Positions 43,294 to 53,227 of a stretch of DNA of 64,000 bases are shown one piece after another (position 1 is the first letter of the stretch; each line of letters begins with the position of its first letter). The notes under the pieces were generated by a model. It was not told the origin of the DNA, made no database searches, and worked only from the letters and a program-made list of their open reading frames with translations. Position numbers and translations under genes: made by a program. The stretch comes from Neobacillus sp. PS3-40 (GTDB lineage: Bacteria > Bacillota > Bacilli > Bacillales > Cytobacillaceae), in assembly GCF_030915485.1 (NCBI RefSeq), contig NZ_CP133266.1:2918001-2982000 (forward strand), given 5' to 3'.

Positions 43294-44242
43294 GGTATCT
43301 GGGCTAAAAAAATATTTTCCGATTACTGGAGGTCTTTTTGGGGCTAAAAAAGGAGAAGTCAAAGCAGTCGACGATGTTTCCTTTTATGTTAAAAAGGGAG
43401 AAACATTAGGAATCGTAGGGGAAAGTGGCTGTGGAAAATCTACGACTGGTAGATTGCTTATGCGCTTGATAGAAGCAAGTGATGGAAAGATTGTATTTGA
43501 AGATAAAGAGATTACGAGCATGTCAAAATCAGAACTAAGAAAAACCCGCCGAGATATCCAAATGGTATTTCAGGATCCTTATGCCTCATTAAATCCACGC
43601 CATTCGGTTGAACAGATTCTTGAAGAACCACTTATTGTTCATGGTATTGGATCCAAGGAGGAACGAAGGAAACGTGTGAGGGAGATGCTCGAGGTGGTAG
43701 GCCTTAGTAGCTATCATGCAAAGAGATACCCTCATCAATTCAGCGGAGGCCAGCGTCAGCGGATTGGAATTGCTAAAGCGTTAATGACAAAACCGAAGCT
43801 TATAATCGCGGACGAACCCGTATCAGCCCTTGATGTATCTATACAGGCACAGGTTCTCAACCTAATGAAAGACATACAGAAGGAATTCCAGCTAACATAC
43901 ATATTTATCGCCCATGATTTAGGGGTTGTTCGCCACATTAGCAATCGTGTTGGTGTCATGTATTTAGGTAGATTAATAGAATTAGCTGAAAGTGAAGAAC
44001 TTTATGAGAATCCTTTGCATCCATATACAAAGGCACTTCTTTCAGCAGTTCCAATTCCAGATCCAGATATCAAGAAACATACGGTATTAATAGAAGGGGA
44101 GCTTCCGAGTCCCGCAAATCCCCCTTCAGGATGTGCATTTCATACAAGATGCACTGAGGTTATGGAAATTTGCAAAACGGCTAGACCAGAAGAAAAAAAT
44201 ATTGATGGTCATTTTGTAGCATGCCACTTGTTTAACAAGTAA
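43274..44242 (+). CDS. Peptide-type ABC transporter, ATP-binding protein (DppF/OppF-like)
   Basis: 322 residues from the ATG at 43274 with AAAGGAG upstream, overlapping the preceding gene by 20 bases. Walker A GESGCGKST, FQDPYASLNPRHSVEQIL, signature FSGGQRQR, Walker B IIADEPVSALDVSIQ, and the C-terminal CAFHTRCTEVMEICK motif. Together with the first ATPase it forms the heterodimer that drives peptide or similar solute uptake. Confidence 0.92.
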   Translation: MSELLLEVSGLKKYFPITGGLFGAKKGEVKAVDDVSFYVKKGETLGIVGESGCGKSTTGRLLMRLIEASDGKIVFEDKEITSMSKSELRKTRRDIQMVFQDPYASLNPRHSVEQILEEPLIVHGIGSKEERRKRVREMLEVVGLSSYHAKRYPHQFSGGQRQRIGIAKALMTKPKLIIADEPVSALDVSIQAQVLNLMKDIQKEFQLTYIFIAHDLGVVRHISNRVGVMYLGRLIELAESEELYENPLHPYTKALLSAVPIPDPDIKKHTVLIEGELPSPANPPSGCAFHTRCTEVMEICKTARPEEKNIDGHFVACHLFNK

Positions 44243-44294
44243 AATGCTGCGTTTATGATAAAAATCACAATGAGAAAACGGGGGTAAAAAGCAT

Positions 44295-45905
44295 ATGACA
44301 AAAACGCTTAAATTGCTGTTGATTTCAATCCTAGCGATAAGCATGTTCCTTGTTGGTTGCGGGAAAACAAATGAATCTGCTGGTGGCAAAAAGGCTACTA
44401 ATACAGGTGGCGCTTCGAAAAAAGATACACTTGTGTTTGCGCGTGGTGGGGACTCCACTTCACTTGATCCAATCACCACAACAGAAGGTGAAACATTTAA
44501 AGTAACAATCAATATTTTTGAAAACCTACTTACCTATGGAGAACAGGACACAACTATCCATCCGGGACTTGCCGAGAGCTATACGGTAACTCCTGATGGA
44601 TTGACTTACACTTTTAAGCTAAGACAAGGTGTTAAATTCCACGATGGCACAGACTTTAATGCAGATGCTGTTGTGTTTAACTTTGACCGTTGGATGAACG
44701 GGGATGCTGATAAATTCCCTTACTATACAATGTTTGGTGGTTATAAGAAAGACGAAGGTCACGTTATTAAAGAAGTTAAAGCAGTTGATGAGAATACAGT
44801 TCAATTTGTGTTAAAGAGACCACAGGCGCCATTCTTAAAAAACCTAGCAATGTCACCATTCGGAATTGCTAGCCCAACAGCTGTTAAAAAATATGGTGAT
44901 AAATTCAGAGAAAATCCAGTTGGAACTGGTCCATTTAAATTCGTTGAATGGAAACAAAATGATCGTATTACCCTTGTAAAGAACCCTGATTACTGGCAAA
45001 AAGACTTACCAAAGTTAAACAAAATCATTTTCCGTGTAATCCCTGAAAATACAGCACGATTAAATGCACTTGCCAATGGAGAAATCGATTTAATGGATGG
45101 TTTAAATAACTCTGATGAAGCTTCAGTAACATCAAATGATAAGCTTCAGGTAATTAAGCGTCCATCCATGAACGTAGGTTACTTAGCCTTTACTAATACT
45201 CGTAAACCTTTTGATAATAAGCTTGTACGTCAAGCTTTGAATATGGCGATTGACAAGAAGTCAATTATTGATTCATTCTACGGCGGTAAGGCACTTGCTG
45301 CTAAAAACCCAATGCCACCTTCTATTGAGGGCTATAACGATGCGGTTGAAGCATATCCATATGATTTAGAAAAAGCGAAAGCATTATTAAAAGAAGCTGG
45401 TTTTGAAAAAGGATTTTCAATGGATCTTTGGGCAATGCCTGTAGCCCGTCCTTATATGCCTGAAGCACAAAAAGTTGCAGAAGTTATTCAAGAAAGCTTT
45501 AGCAAAATTGGCGTGAAAGCGAAGATTCAATCTGTTGACTGGGCTACTTATTTAGATAAAGCAGCGAAGGGTGAATTTGATGCCTTTATGCTTGGTTGGA
45601 CAGGTGACAATGGAGACGCTGATAACTTCTTATACACCTTGCTAGACAAAGACAGCATTGGAAGTAACAACTATGCTTACTATAGCAATGACAAGTTACA
45701 TGACATCTTAATTAAAGCTCAGACAGAAAGTGATCAATCGAAACGTAATGAACTTTACAAAGAAGCTCAAGTGATTATCCATGATGATGCTCCATGGGTT
45801 CCGCTTGTTCACTCTACACCGTTGATCGCAGCAGCTAAAGATGTAACAGGTTATTTACCACACCCAACAGGTTCAGAAGTACTATCAAAAGTGGAATTTA
45901 AATAA
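44295..45905 (+). CDS. Peptide-type ABC transporter, substrate-binding lipoprotein
   Basis: 536 residues. Lipobox LVGC (Cys22), then a family-5 (SBP_bac_5) domain: GDSTSLDPITTTEGETFKV, YTFKLRQGVKFHDGTDFNAD, NPVGTGPFKFVEWKQNDRI, and RPSMNVGYLAFTNTRKPFDN with VRQALNMAID. Binds peptides or related ligands such as glutathione or nickel chelates; the ligand cannot be told from sequence. A hairpin without a T run follows the gene. Confidence 0.92.
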   Translation: MTKTLKLLLISILAISMFLVGCGKTNESAGGKKATNTGGASKKDTLVFARGGDSTSLDPITTTEGETFKVTINIFENLLTYGEQDTTIHPGLAESYTVTPDGLTYTFKLRQGVKFHDGTDFNADAVVFNFDRWMNGDADKFPYYTMFGGYKKDEGHVIKEVKAVDENTVQFVLKRPQAPFLKNLAMSPFGIASPTAVKKYGDKFRENPVGTGPFKFVEWKQNDRITLVKNPDYWQKDLPKLNKIIFRVIPENTARLNALANGEIDLMDGLNNSDEASVTSNDKLQVIKRPSMNVGYLAFTNTRKPFDNKLVRQALNMAIDKKSIIDSFYGGKALAAKNPMPPSIEGYNDAVEAYPYDLEKAKALLKEAGFEKGFSMDLWAMPVARPYMPEAQKVAEVIQESFSKIGVKAKIQSVDWATYLDKAAKGEFDAFMLGWTGDNGDADNFLYTLLDKDSIGSNNYAYYSNDKLHDILIKAQTESDQSKRNELYKEAQVIIHDDAPWVPLVHSTPLIAAAKDVTGYLPHPTGSEVLSKVEFK

Positions 45906-45947
45906 GAACCGAAAATAAACAGAGGTAAATAACATAGCCAATTTAAA

Positions 45948-45980
45948 GAACAAAAGGGGAGGATGCCTCCCCTTTTGTTC
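45948..45980 (+). other. Intercistronic hairpin after the binding-protein gene
   Basis: Perfect 15-bp stem (GAACAAAAGGGGAGG, loop ATG). No T run follows on the plus strand, so it likely protects the upstream message or lowers read-through into the permease genes. Confidence 0.65.
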
Positions 45981-46034
45981 CAATAGATGGTAGTGTAAAA
46001 CACCAAGTTCATTAGGGAAAAAGAGGTGGAGACG

Positions 46035-47042
46035 TTGTTTACTTATTCTGTCCGCCGCGTGCTTGCATTAATACCAGTTTTGTTCGGAATGACACTCGTT
46101 GTCTTTTCTATCATTCATGCAATTCCCGGTAACCCTGCACAGATTATTCTTGGACAAAGGGCTACAAAAGAGTCAATTGCATCGTTAACAGAACAATTGG
46201 GATTAAATAATCCGTGGTACATACAATATTTTGACTATATTAAAGCACTCCTTCATGGAGATTTAGGGACCTCACTCAGAACAAGGGGGCCAATTAATCA
46301 TGAAATTTGGCCATACTTAGCAGCAACGATGGAATTAGCGCTTGTTGCAATGTTGATTGCAGTCATCATTGGTGTGAATGCTGGGATTATTAGCGCGTGG
46401 TTTTCAAAGTCTTGGTTTGATTATGTGGCCATGGTTCTAGCTCTTGTAGGTGTATCAATGCCGATTTTTTGGCTTGGCTTAATGGAACAATGGGGATTTT
46501 CCATTCACTTAGGTTGGTTTCCGACAACTGGTAGAGAAGATGTTAGGGATCCAATTTCAGCCATTACCAATCTTTATTTAGTTGATACGTTATTGCAAGG
46601 TAGATTTGATCAATTTGGTGTAGTTGTGAAGCATCTTGTTTTACCAAGCTTTGCTCTTGCAACCATACCAATGGCAATTATCGCAAGAATGACGCGAGCA
46701 ACTATGCTTGAGGTTATGAAATCCGACTTCATCCGTACAGCCCGAGCAAAAGGACTAAGAATGTTTTGGGTAGTATACAAGCATTCATTGAAAAATGCAG
46801 TCATTCCAGTTCTTACTATAATTGGTTTGCAAACGGGTCTTTTATTGGGTGGAGCAATTTTAACTGAAACTATCTTTGGATGGCCAGGAGTCGGGAGATA
46901 TTTATATGATGCAATTGGATATCGTGATTATCCCGTTATCCAGTCAGGGATTTTAATAATTGCAGCAATCTTTGTATTAATTAACTTTGTGGTGGATCTA
47001 CTATATGTTGTTGTCGACCCAAGAATTAAATACACAAAATAG
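46035..47042 (+). CDS. Peptide-type ABC transporter, permease (DppB-like)
   Basis: 335 residues from a TTG at 46035 with GAGGTGG 5 bases upstream; a GTG at 46026 is possible but overlaps that site. DppB/OppB signature start FTYSVRRVLALIPVLFGMTL, then HAIPGNPAQIILGQRATKE and the coupling region TARAKGLRMFWVVYKHSLKN. About six membrane segments. Pairs with the next permease. Confidence 0.92.
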   Translation: MFTYSVRRVLALIPVLFGMTLVVFSIIHAIPGNPAQIILGQRATKESIASLTEQLGLNNPWYIQYFDYIKALLHGDLGTSLRTRGPINHEIWPYLAATMELALVAMLIAVIIGVNAGIISAWFSKSWFDYVAMVLALVGVSMPIFWLGLMEQWGFSIHLGWFPTTGREDVRDPISAITNLYLVDTLLQGRFDQFGVVVKHLVLPSFALATIPMAIIARMTRATMLEVMKSDFIRTARAKGLRMFWVVYKHSLKNAVIPVLTIIGLQTGLLLGGAILTETIFGWPGVGRYLYDAIGYRDYPVIQSGILIIAAIFVLINFVVDLLYVVVDPRIKYTK

Positions 47043-47060
47043 TAGGAGGAGGGATTTGTA

Positions 47061-47960
47061 GTGGCTGAACTTGCAAAAAACTCAATTGATATCGTGACGA
47101 TACCCGTTGAAGAAAAGCTGACACCTCCTTGGAAGGAAGCATGGCAATCATTTTGCAAAAATCGGTTAGCGGTAATTGGTTTAGGAATTGTACTATTTTT
47201 TGTTTTTTTAGCATTTATTGCACCATGGGTTGCCCCGTACAGCTATAAAGATCAGAATTTGATTGAAAGACTACAATCACCATCAAGTAAACATTGGTTC
47301 GGCACAGACGACTTTGGACGTGATATTTTTTCGCGTATCTTATACGGAGCGAGAATATCTTTATGGGTTGGTTTTTTCGCGGTACTAGGATCTGTTGTCA
47401 TTGGAACACTACTAGGAATTGTGGCAGGATACTATGGTAGATGGGTGGATGCTATCATATCCCGTTTTTTTGATATAATGCTCGCATTTCCAAGTATACT
47501 TTTGGCAATCGCTGTCGTTGCCATTCTAGGACCTTCATTGCAAAACGCATTAATTGCAATTGCTATTATCAATATTCCAAATTTCGGCAGACTTGTTCGA
47601 TCAAAAGTACTTAGTGTTAAGCAGGAAGAGTATATAATGGCAGCCAGAGCGGTAGGCATGAAAGATGCACGAATACTATTCAATCATATTTTACCTAATA
47701 GCATCTCCCCGGTCATCGTACAAGCCACATTGGCGATTGCAACTGCAATTATTGAGGCAGCAGCATTAGGATTCCTTGGTTTAGGTGCCCAAGCTCCGAC
47801 ACCAGAGTGGGGGAAAATGCTCGCAGATTCAAAGCAATATCTCGTGCAAGCCCCATGGACATTATTCTTCCCGGGCATCGCCATAATGCTAACAGTGCTA
47901 GGGTTCAATTTAATGGGAGATGGTCTTCAAGACGTCCTCGATCCAAAATTGAAACAATAA
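47061..47960 (+). CDS. Peptide-type ABC transporter, permease (DppC-like)
   Basis: 299 residues from a GTG with AGGAGGAGGG upstream. DppC/OppC features: WKEAWQSFCKNRLAVIGLGI at the N terminus, HWFGTDDFGRDIFSRILYGA, and the coupling loop AARAVGMKDARILFNHILPN. It is the last gene of the operon and is followed by a short terminator. Confidence 0.93.
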   Translation: MAELAKNSIDIVTIPVEEKLTPPWKEAWQSFCKNRLAVIGLGIVLFFVFLAFIAPWVAPYSYKDQNLIERLQSPSSKHWFGTDDFGRDIFSRILYGARISLWVGFFAVLGSVVIGTLLGIVAGYYGRWVDAIISRFFDIMLAFPSILLAIAVVAILGPSLQNALIAIAIINIPNFGRLVRSKVLSVKQEEYIMAARAVGMKDARILFNHILPNSISPVIVQATLAIATAIIEAAALGFLGLGAQAPTPEWGKMLADSKQYLVQAPWTLFFPGIAIMLTVLGFNLMGDGLQDVLDPKLKQ

Positions 47961-47965
47961 AACTG

Positions 47966-47990
47966 GAGACTCTAGAATGAGTCTCTTTTT
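47966..47990 (+). terminator. Terminator of the peptide ABC operon
   Basis: GAGACTC (47966-47972) pairs with GAGTCTC (47979-47985), followed by TTTTT. Confidence 0.8.
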
Positions 47991-48192
47991 ATTTGGATTC
48001 ACTCCAATTTCTAACTAAATTGAGAATTAATTTATCTATCTACATTATTTATCTTACAAACGGTTTTTTTGCGTGTCAGATTTAAGTAACTAAGGTAGAA
48101 TAAATAATATAAAATTAAAAAAATAATGATTGCAATAATGTTGTTCAGTGTATTTTCCGAAAATCTACTTTTTATGGAAGTGTTATTGATAT

Positions 48193-49371
48193 ATGGAAAA
48201 GGGATTTCTTTATTTTTTGGCGATTATGAATGGTTTGTTGAGGAATATAGGGTCAGAACAAAATATTATACCTAAAGAAATGTTTGAGTTACTTGAAAAT
48301 AAAATTGAGAACAAAGATGAGATTGCCATTGTCGATTCATTTTTAAGTCAATTACAGAATTTAAATGTTCAAATGGAACAAATGAAATGGATGAATACCC
48401 ATTATCGAATATTACATGAGTTTGCTCAAATCTGTAGCAAGACTTTGAATGAGGACATTCTGCTTGAAAAAACCTATGAAATGGTTTCACAAGTTATGTC
48501 GGCAGACTCTTTTTTTATAGTTTTATACACTGAAGGTGACTCACATCTGGATATGGTGTTTATGGTGGAAAATGGAAAAATTTTCCCGAAAAGAATTGTT
48601 GAATTCGGTGATAACTATACTTCTAAAGTAATTAAAACAAGAGAAATTATTCATGAGAAACAATCGAGTGAGCCAAAGGAATTTGATGAAATAATTGGTG
48701 AATATGAGACAAGTGCATGTCTTTTTGTTCCGGTAATTATCGATGACCATGTGAAAGGTGTAATATCAGCACAAAGTCTAGAAGATTTTGCCTACCGTAA
48801 GGAACATGAAGAATTACTTCAAATCATAGGAGCACAAGTCATAAATTCAATCGAAACAGCAAGACTTTACGAGAAGATTTATTCTATGTCTCAAACGGAT
48901 GAACTGACTGCTTTAAAAAATCACAGAGCTTTTCATGAAGACTTAACGAAACTTATTAATCAAGGAAACCAAGAAATTACTTTGGTCATGATCGATTCCG
49001 ATCATTTAAAAAAAGTAAATGATAACTATGGTCATGATTTTGGTGATAAATATTTGCGGATTTTAGCTGATGGGATAAAAAGTATTAGTAATGAACATAT
49101 TGAGGGCTACAGGTATGCAGGTGATGAATTTATGATTATCATTAAGCCCACTACGAATAATGGAATAGATCAACTCTACGAAAAATTATTAGAGTATTAT
49201 TCAAGTAACACTATTGTTACCTCAAATGAACAAATACGTGTTTCTATTAGTTCTGGTGTGGCAGTATATCCAACTAATGGATTAACAGTCGACTCATTAA
49301 AGAAATCAGTAGACGATGCATTGTACTTGGCAAAAAAACAAGGTGGAAATCAACTAGTTATTGCAGATTAA
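48193..49371 (+). CDS. GAF-GGDEF diguanylate cyclase
   Basis: 392 residues. An N-terminal helical part (1-75), a GAF domain (about 85-225), then a GGDEF domain with SQTDELTALKNHRAFHEDL, VMIDSDHLKKVNDNYGHDFG and the active-site loop YAGDEF (an AGDEF variant of GGDEF that is usually active). No RxxD inhibitory site is seen five residues before it. Likely a soluble sensor making cyclic-di-GMP, the opposite of the HD-GYP protein at 8971. It stands alone. Confidence 0.9.
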   Translation: MEKGFLYFLAIMNGLLRNIGSEQNIIPKEMFELLENKIENKDEIAIVDSFLSQLQNLNVQMEQMKWMNTHYRILHEFAQICSKTLNEDILLEKTYEMVSQVMSADSFFIVLYTEGDSHLDMVFMVENGKIFPKRIVEFGDNYTSKVIKTREIIHEKQSSEPKEFDEIIGEYETSACLFVPVIIDDHVKGVISAQSLEDFAYRKEHEELLQIIGAQVINSIETARLYEKIYSMSQTDELTALKNHRAFHEDLTKLINQGNQEITLVMIDSDHLKKVNDNYGHDFGDKYLRILADGIKSISNEHIEGYRYAGDEFMIIIKPTTNNGIDQLYEKLLEYYSSNTIVTSNEQIRVSISSGVAVYPTNGLTVDSLKKSVDDALYLAKKQGGNQLVIAD

Positions 49372-49500
49372 TTCATATGGATCTGTAAATCAATATTTTT
49401 GACTTAATTGGATCCAAAATAACATAATAAATAGCGTTCCAAATAACAGCTCGACAATCATCATGGTCATTGTCCAAATGTGGGTGTTAATTTTGTTGTT

Positions 49501-49540
49501 TTGCCCTCCTATATGGTGTGCAAACCATATAGGAGGGCAA
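49501..49540. terminator. Perfect 17-bp hairpin downstream of the GGDEF gene
   Basis: TTGCCCTCCTATATGGT (49501-49517) and its exact complement (49524-49540), loop GTGCAA. A weak T run follows on the left side only, so direction is uncertain. Confidence 0.65.
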
Positions 49541-49578
49541 AGAAAAAGCCTTCATGTAAAGTTCTTTGAAAATTGTCT

Positions 49579-49707
49579 GTTGATTTCCGCTCCAGGTGCT
49601 CGCTTTCCGCGGGGCGGGCGGTGAGCCTCCTCAGCGCTTAAGCGCCTGCGGGGTCTCACCTGTCCCGCTGCTCCCGCAGGAGTCGAGCACCTTCCACTCC
49701 AATCAAC
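49579..49707 (+). repeat. GC-rich palindromic repeat, copy D (subfamily 2, forward)
   Basis: Begins GTTGATTTCCGCTCCAGG, centre CAGCGCTTAAGCGCCTG, ends CCACTCCAATCAAC. Like copy A it is followed by GAGTGTCAAAAT, a GCTTTAA-ATAGTCAATG stretch and a hairpin terminator (to about 49797), showing the repeated unit is longer than the palindromic core. Confidence 0.85.
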
Positions 49708-49797
49708 AGAGTGTCAAAATCAATAGTACGCTTTAAAATAGTCAATGTAAAAAAGGCGGCTTAAAATTCACATTTGAATTTTATAGCCGTCTTTTTT

Positions 49798-49942
49798 AAT
49801 ACAGCTATATATCTTTATTTAAAATAAGGAAAATGTTTCAATGCCCTCGCTTAATCTACTGAGGGGTCTCCACGAATGTCATTAACATATAATTATCCTA
49901 TTTTATTGTGGTTATTGATCGAGTCTATCTGTTTTGATCCGA
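49798..49942. other. AT-rich spacer between repeat copies
   Basis: No coding frame, promoter or repeat recognised in this stretch. Confidence 0.4.
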
Positions 49943-50185
49943 CTAAAGTCTTCGCAAGCTATCAAAAACAAATTCTTTGGTTAAAGCAATTTTTATTGGC
50001 CTGTAACCTGGTGTTTTTATGAATAAACTTTCTATCAGGACGGAATGTTTTCTCCATTTTGAACTTTTTTTCAAAATAATTTTTAAAAGCTTGCTTCTTA
50101 ATTTACCGAATAGAATAGTACGATTCGCTACATAGTCAGATTTCTTGTTCTTATTCTCGTGTTCTTTGGTTGTTTTCAGATTTTT
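49943..50185 (-). pseudogene. Unidentified coding remnant between repeat copies D and E
   Basis: An open minus-strand frame of 80 codons without a start codon: includes KKSDYVANRTILFGKLRSKL, LKIILKKSSKWRKHSVLIES, LFIKTPGYRPIKIALTKEFV and ends FDSLRRL. The basic, ordered sequence suggests the tail of a real protein, perhaps from a mobile element, but I do not recognise the family. Its upstream end runs into the flank of repeat copy E. Confidence 0.4.
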
Positions 50186-50212
50186 CTACTTTAGCTACCT
50201 GAGTTGATTGGA

Positions 50213-50327
50213 GCGGAGGGCACTTGACTCCTGTGGGAATAGAGGGAATGGAAGACCCCACAGGCGGTACGCCGAGGAGGCTTCCATCCCTCCCCGCGGA
50301 AAGCAATTGCCCGGAGCGGAAATCTAC
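50213..50327 (-). repeat. GC-rich palindromic repeat, copy E (subfamily 1, reverse)
   Basis: Begins GTTGATTGGAGCGGAGGG with the GGCGGTACGCC core, inverted relative to D. The flank about 50155-50212 matches the left flank of copy C, and TATGCGAATAAAT at 50357-50369 resembles a MITE-type right end. Confidence 0.85.
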
Positions 50328-50633
50328 GGGCAAAGTTTTGGTCTAAATACAACCATGTATGCGAATAAATTTTTTTGAAAAAATTGTAATTATTGGGACA
50401 GTTATTTACGTTTTTCTCCACGTTATAGGAACTAATTACCAAAAGGATTACCTGCTTTTAATTTGGAGTTATTTTTTGCAAAAATATCCACTTATTCAAG
50501 AGTCTACGGTATATATGAATCTAAAGGATAATAAAAAGGAAATCATATCATACTGAGTGATTCTCTTTTATCTGCTAAACTAAAATGGAAGATAAAATAA
50601 ATATTGATTTACTGTTAGAAAGGAACTTTAGAT

Positions 50634-52298
50634 GTGATGAATACTTCATTAGAAATGTTGATACATTTATTCGAACGGGCAGCCTTGCTCTTAATCTGCC
50701 TGTTTTTTATGACAAGGATCCCAAGGTTTAAGGAATCACTTCAAAAAGACAGTCATTCTCCAATGGAACTGATTGTAATCACCCTTGTTTTTTGTGTGTT
50801 TGCTATCTTTGGCACGTATTCTGGTATTGAAGTAGAAGGTTCACTAGTCAATGTGCGTATTATTGCAATCATATCAGGGGGGATATTGTTTGGCCCCTGG
50901 GTAGGTATTATTACAGGCATTGTTTCAGGAGCACATCGCTACCTGATTGATATTGGAGGAATTACTTCTGTACCATGCCTTATAACAAGCATAACTGCTG
51001 GGATTGTCTCTGGATTTATTAACCGTAAGGTGAAAAAACCTCAACGGTGGATTTTTGGTATAGCTGCAGGAATGGTGTGTGAAGTCCTGACAATGCTGTT
51101 GATTCTTGCCATGGCCGAGCCTTATAAACTTGGTTTGGACATCGTCTCTAAGATTGGCCTTCCTATGATTATAAGTGAGGTCAGCATAGGACTCATTGTT
51201 TTGCTCGTAATGAGCGTGGAAGATGAGAGGGAAATGATCGCAGCAAGACAAGCTAAATTGGCATTAGAAATCGCTAATAAAACTTTACCCTATTTTCGGT
51301 CTATTAATGCAGAGTCTTTGAAAAAGATTTGTACAATTATCAAAGATGAAATTAAGGCTGATGCAGTAGCAATTACTGATACCCGCAATATCTTGGCCTA
51401 TGTTGGATTTGGAGAAGAAAAGTACACGATTGGCCATGAAATTATAAATGATTTGACTAAGGAGACAATTAGAAGCGGCAAGATTACAATTCGCAATCAA
51501 GTTGCGGATCAAAATACACCACAAATTCAGTACCTTCTCATTATGCCGTTAGAGGAGAGGGGGGAGGTAACGGGAACATTAAAAATTTATTATCGGAAAG
51601 CATATAAAATGACCTATCCGTTGCAGACAATGGCGATTGGGCTTTCTCAAATCATTTCCACGCTTATGGAAGTATCCCGAGTTGAGCAGATTAAGGAAGA
51701 AGCGAACAAGGCAGAGCTGAAAGCACTTCAAACGAAAATTAATCCTCATTTCCTTTTTAATGCATTGAATGCTATTGCTTCTACAACCCGAAAGAATCCC
51801 GAAAAAGCCCGTGAATTAATCATTAATTTATCAGGCTATATGCGCTTCAATCTGGAGATAAGTGATGACTTAATAGACATTCATAAAGCACTAGAGCAAG
51901 TTCGTAATTATGTGGAAATAGAGAAAGTACGCTTTGGAAACCGTTTGAATGTAGTATATGATATTGATGAAGTTTCAGTAGGTATCCCTAGTCTACTTAT
52001 TCAACCACTGGTAGAGAATGCTATTGTCCATGGCATTCTAAAGACAAAAGGACCGGGAACCGTTACAATTGCAGTTAAGAATTTGGCGAAAAAAGTACGG
52101 ATAAGCGTAAAAGATACAGGGGCTGGAATTGAGGAAGAAGTAGTTAATAATCTGTATCGTGGCGATGTTCCAGTAAAACAAATTGGCTTATTCAATGTAC
52201 ATCAACGTGTAAAACTTATTTATGGGGAAGGGCTTATTATTCGCCAACTATCACCCGGAACTGAAGTTTATTTTGATATAGCGAAGGAGTTAATATGA
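50634..52298 (+). CDS. LytS-family sensor histidine kinase (system 1)
   Basis: 554 residues. The N-terminal 200 residues form the 5TM-LYT membrane sensor ([40 protein letters not shown]), then a GAF-like region (about 215-350), a His_kinase domain with the phospho-His in [14 protein letters not shown] (about 370), and a HATPase domain ([24 protein letters not shown]). The start is a GTG followed at once by ATG. The stop overlaps the regulator gene by 4 bases. With the adjacent OFA-family transporter it resembles the E. coli YpdA/YpdB-YhjX pyruvate system. Confidence 0.93.
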   Translation: MMNTSLEMLIHLFERAALLLICLFFMTRIPRFKESLQKDSHSPMELIVITLVFCVFAIFGTYSGIEVEGSLVNVRIIAIISGGILFGPWVGIITGIVSGAHRYLIDIGGITSVPCLITSITAGIVSGFINRKVKKPQRWIFGIAAGMVCEVLTMLLILAMAEPYKLGLDIVSKIGLPMIISEVSIGLIVLLVMSVEDEREMIAARQAKLALEIANKTLPYFRSINAESLKKICTIIKDEIKADAVAITDTRNILAYVGFGEEKYTIGHEIINDLTKETIRSGKITIRNQVADQNTPQIQYLLIMPLEERGEVTGTLKIYYRKAYKMTYPLQTMAIGLSQIISTLMEVSRVEQIKEEANKAELKALQTKINPHFLFNALNAIASTTRKNPEKARELIINLSGYMRFNLEISDDLIDIHKALEQVRNYVEIEKVRFGNRLNVVYDIDEVSVGIPSLLIQPLVENAIVHGILKTKGPGTVTIAVKNLAKKVRISVKDTGAGIEEEVVNNLYRGDVPVKQIGLFNVHQRVKLIYGEGLIIRQLSPGTEVYFDIAKELI

Positions 52299-53068
52299 AA
52301 GCGATCATTGTTGAAGATGAAATACCCGCTCGTGAGGAACTGGAATATTTGATTGAAGCTCATAGTGGAATTGAAGTAACTGACTGCTTTGAGGATGGGC
52401 TCGATGTGTTGAAATTTTTGCAAGAACAGGAAACTGATGCAATTTTTCTAGATATTAATATTCCTTCTCTTGATGGAATGCTATTAGCTAGTAATATCAG
52501 CAAGTTTGCAAAGAAGCCTTATATTATTTTTACGACAGCATATGAACAACATGCGGCACAAGCTTTTGAATTTGAAGCATTTGATTATATATTAAAGCCT
52601 TATGACGAGAAGCGGATAGCAGCGATGTTAAAAAAGTTGGAATTTACCTATAAACGTGATCAATCTGAAACGAATAATCAAGAGATAAAGGATTCTGAGA
52701 AACAACAGGTAAATAAAACAGTAACAAATAAAGGATCGTATGATCGAATTAACCTGCGGAAGAACGATAAAATTATAGTGACAGATGTGAACGATATTTA
52801 TTATGCTTCAGCTAGCGAAAAGGTTACATTGGTATACACTCGACATGAGGAATACACAATGCCAATGAGTATAACAGAATTTCATGCGCGTTTGCCGCAA
52901 GACCTTTTTCTGCGCTGCCATCGTTCATACTCGGTTAACCTATCCAAGATCCGGGAAATTGTTCCGTGGTTTAACCAAACTTATCTACTGAGATTAAAGG
53001 ATCTAGATGCAGAAGTTCCTGTTAGCAGGAGCAAAGTAAAAAGTTTTCGACAAATTATGCAACTATAA
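52295..53068 (+). CDS. LytTR-family response regulator (system 1)
   Basis: 257 residues. Receiver domain (about 1-120) with phospho-acceptor Asp in [10 protein letters not shown] and the switch region [20 protein letters not shown]; a poorly conserved linker; then a C-terminal LytTR DNA-binding domain (about 155-255; [37 protein letters not shown]). Co-translated with the kinase. Its likely target is the promoter of the MFS gene downstream, which carries three TTCATTC direct repeats. Confidence 0.93.
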   Translation: MKAIIVEDEIPAREELEYLIEAHSGIEVTDCFEDGLDVLKFLQEQETDAIFLDINIPSLDGMLLASNISKFAKKPYIIFTTAYEQHAAQAFEFEAFDYILKPYDEKRIAAMLKKLEFTYKRDQSETNNQEIKDSEKQQVNKTVTNKGSYDRINLRKNDKIIVTDVNDIYYASASEKVTLVYTRHEEYTMPMSITEFHARLPQDLFLRCHRSYSVNLSKIREIVPWFNQTYLLRLKDLDAEVPVSRSKVKSFRQIMQL

Positions 53069-53074
53069 CCTCCG

Positions 53075-53138
53075 TTCATTCCGAATAATATGCATTTCAT
53101 TCTGTTAACGATTTCATTCCATTTTTCGGTGCTATAAT
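53075..53138 (+). promoter_or_regulatory. Promoter of the OFA transporter with LytTR-type direct repeats
   Basis: TTCATTCCG (53075-53083), TTCATTCTG (53096-53104, offset 21 bp) and TTCATTCCA (53113-53121), then -10 TATAAT at 53133-53138. There is no good -35. The stretch TGCATTTCAT at 53091-53100 is 9/10 identical to the half-site GGCATTTCAT reported for E. coli YpdB. Confidence 0.65.
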
Positions 53139-53227
53139 TTTTTTGTAAAGGCAATCAAACCATGGTGGCTAGTCATTAAAAATACACTGCTATTATTCAT
53201 AAATTGGAATGAAAAGAGGAGATCGAG

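Noticed and set aside
50151-50442. Two minus-strand frames of 60 and 83 codons
   Set aside because: Both are readings through repeat copy E and its flanks.
50359-50556. Plus-strand frame of 65 codons with a hydrophobic start (MRINFFEKIVIIGTVIYVFL)
   Set aside because: No ribosome binding site, and its start lies in a repeat end; it could be a small membrane protein but the support is too weak.
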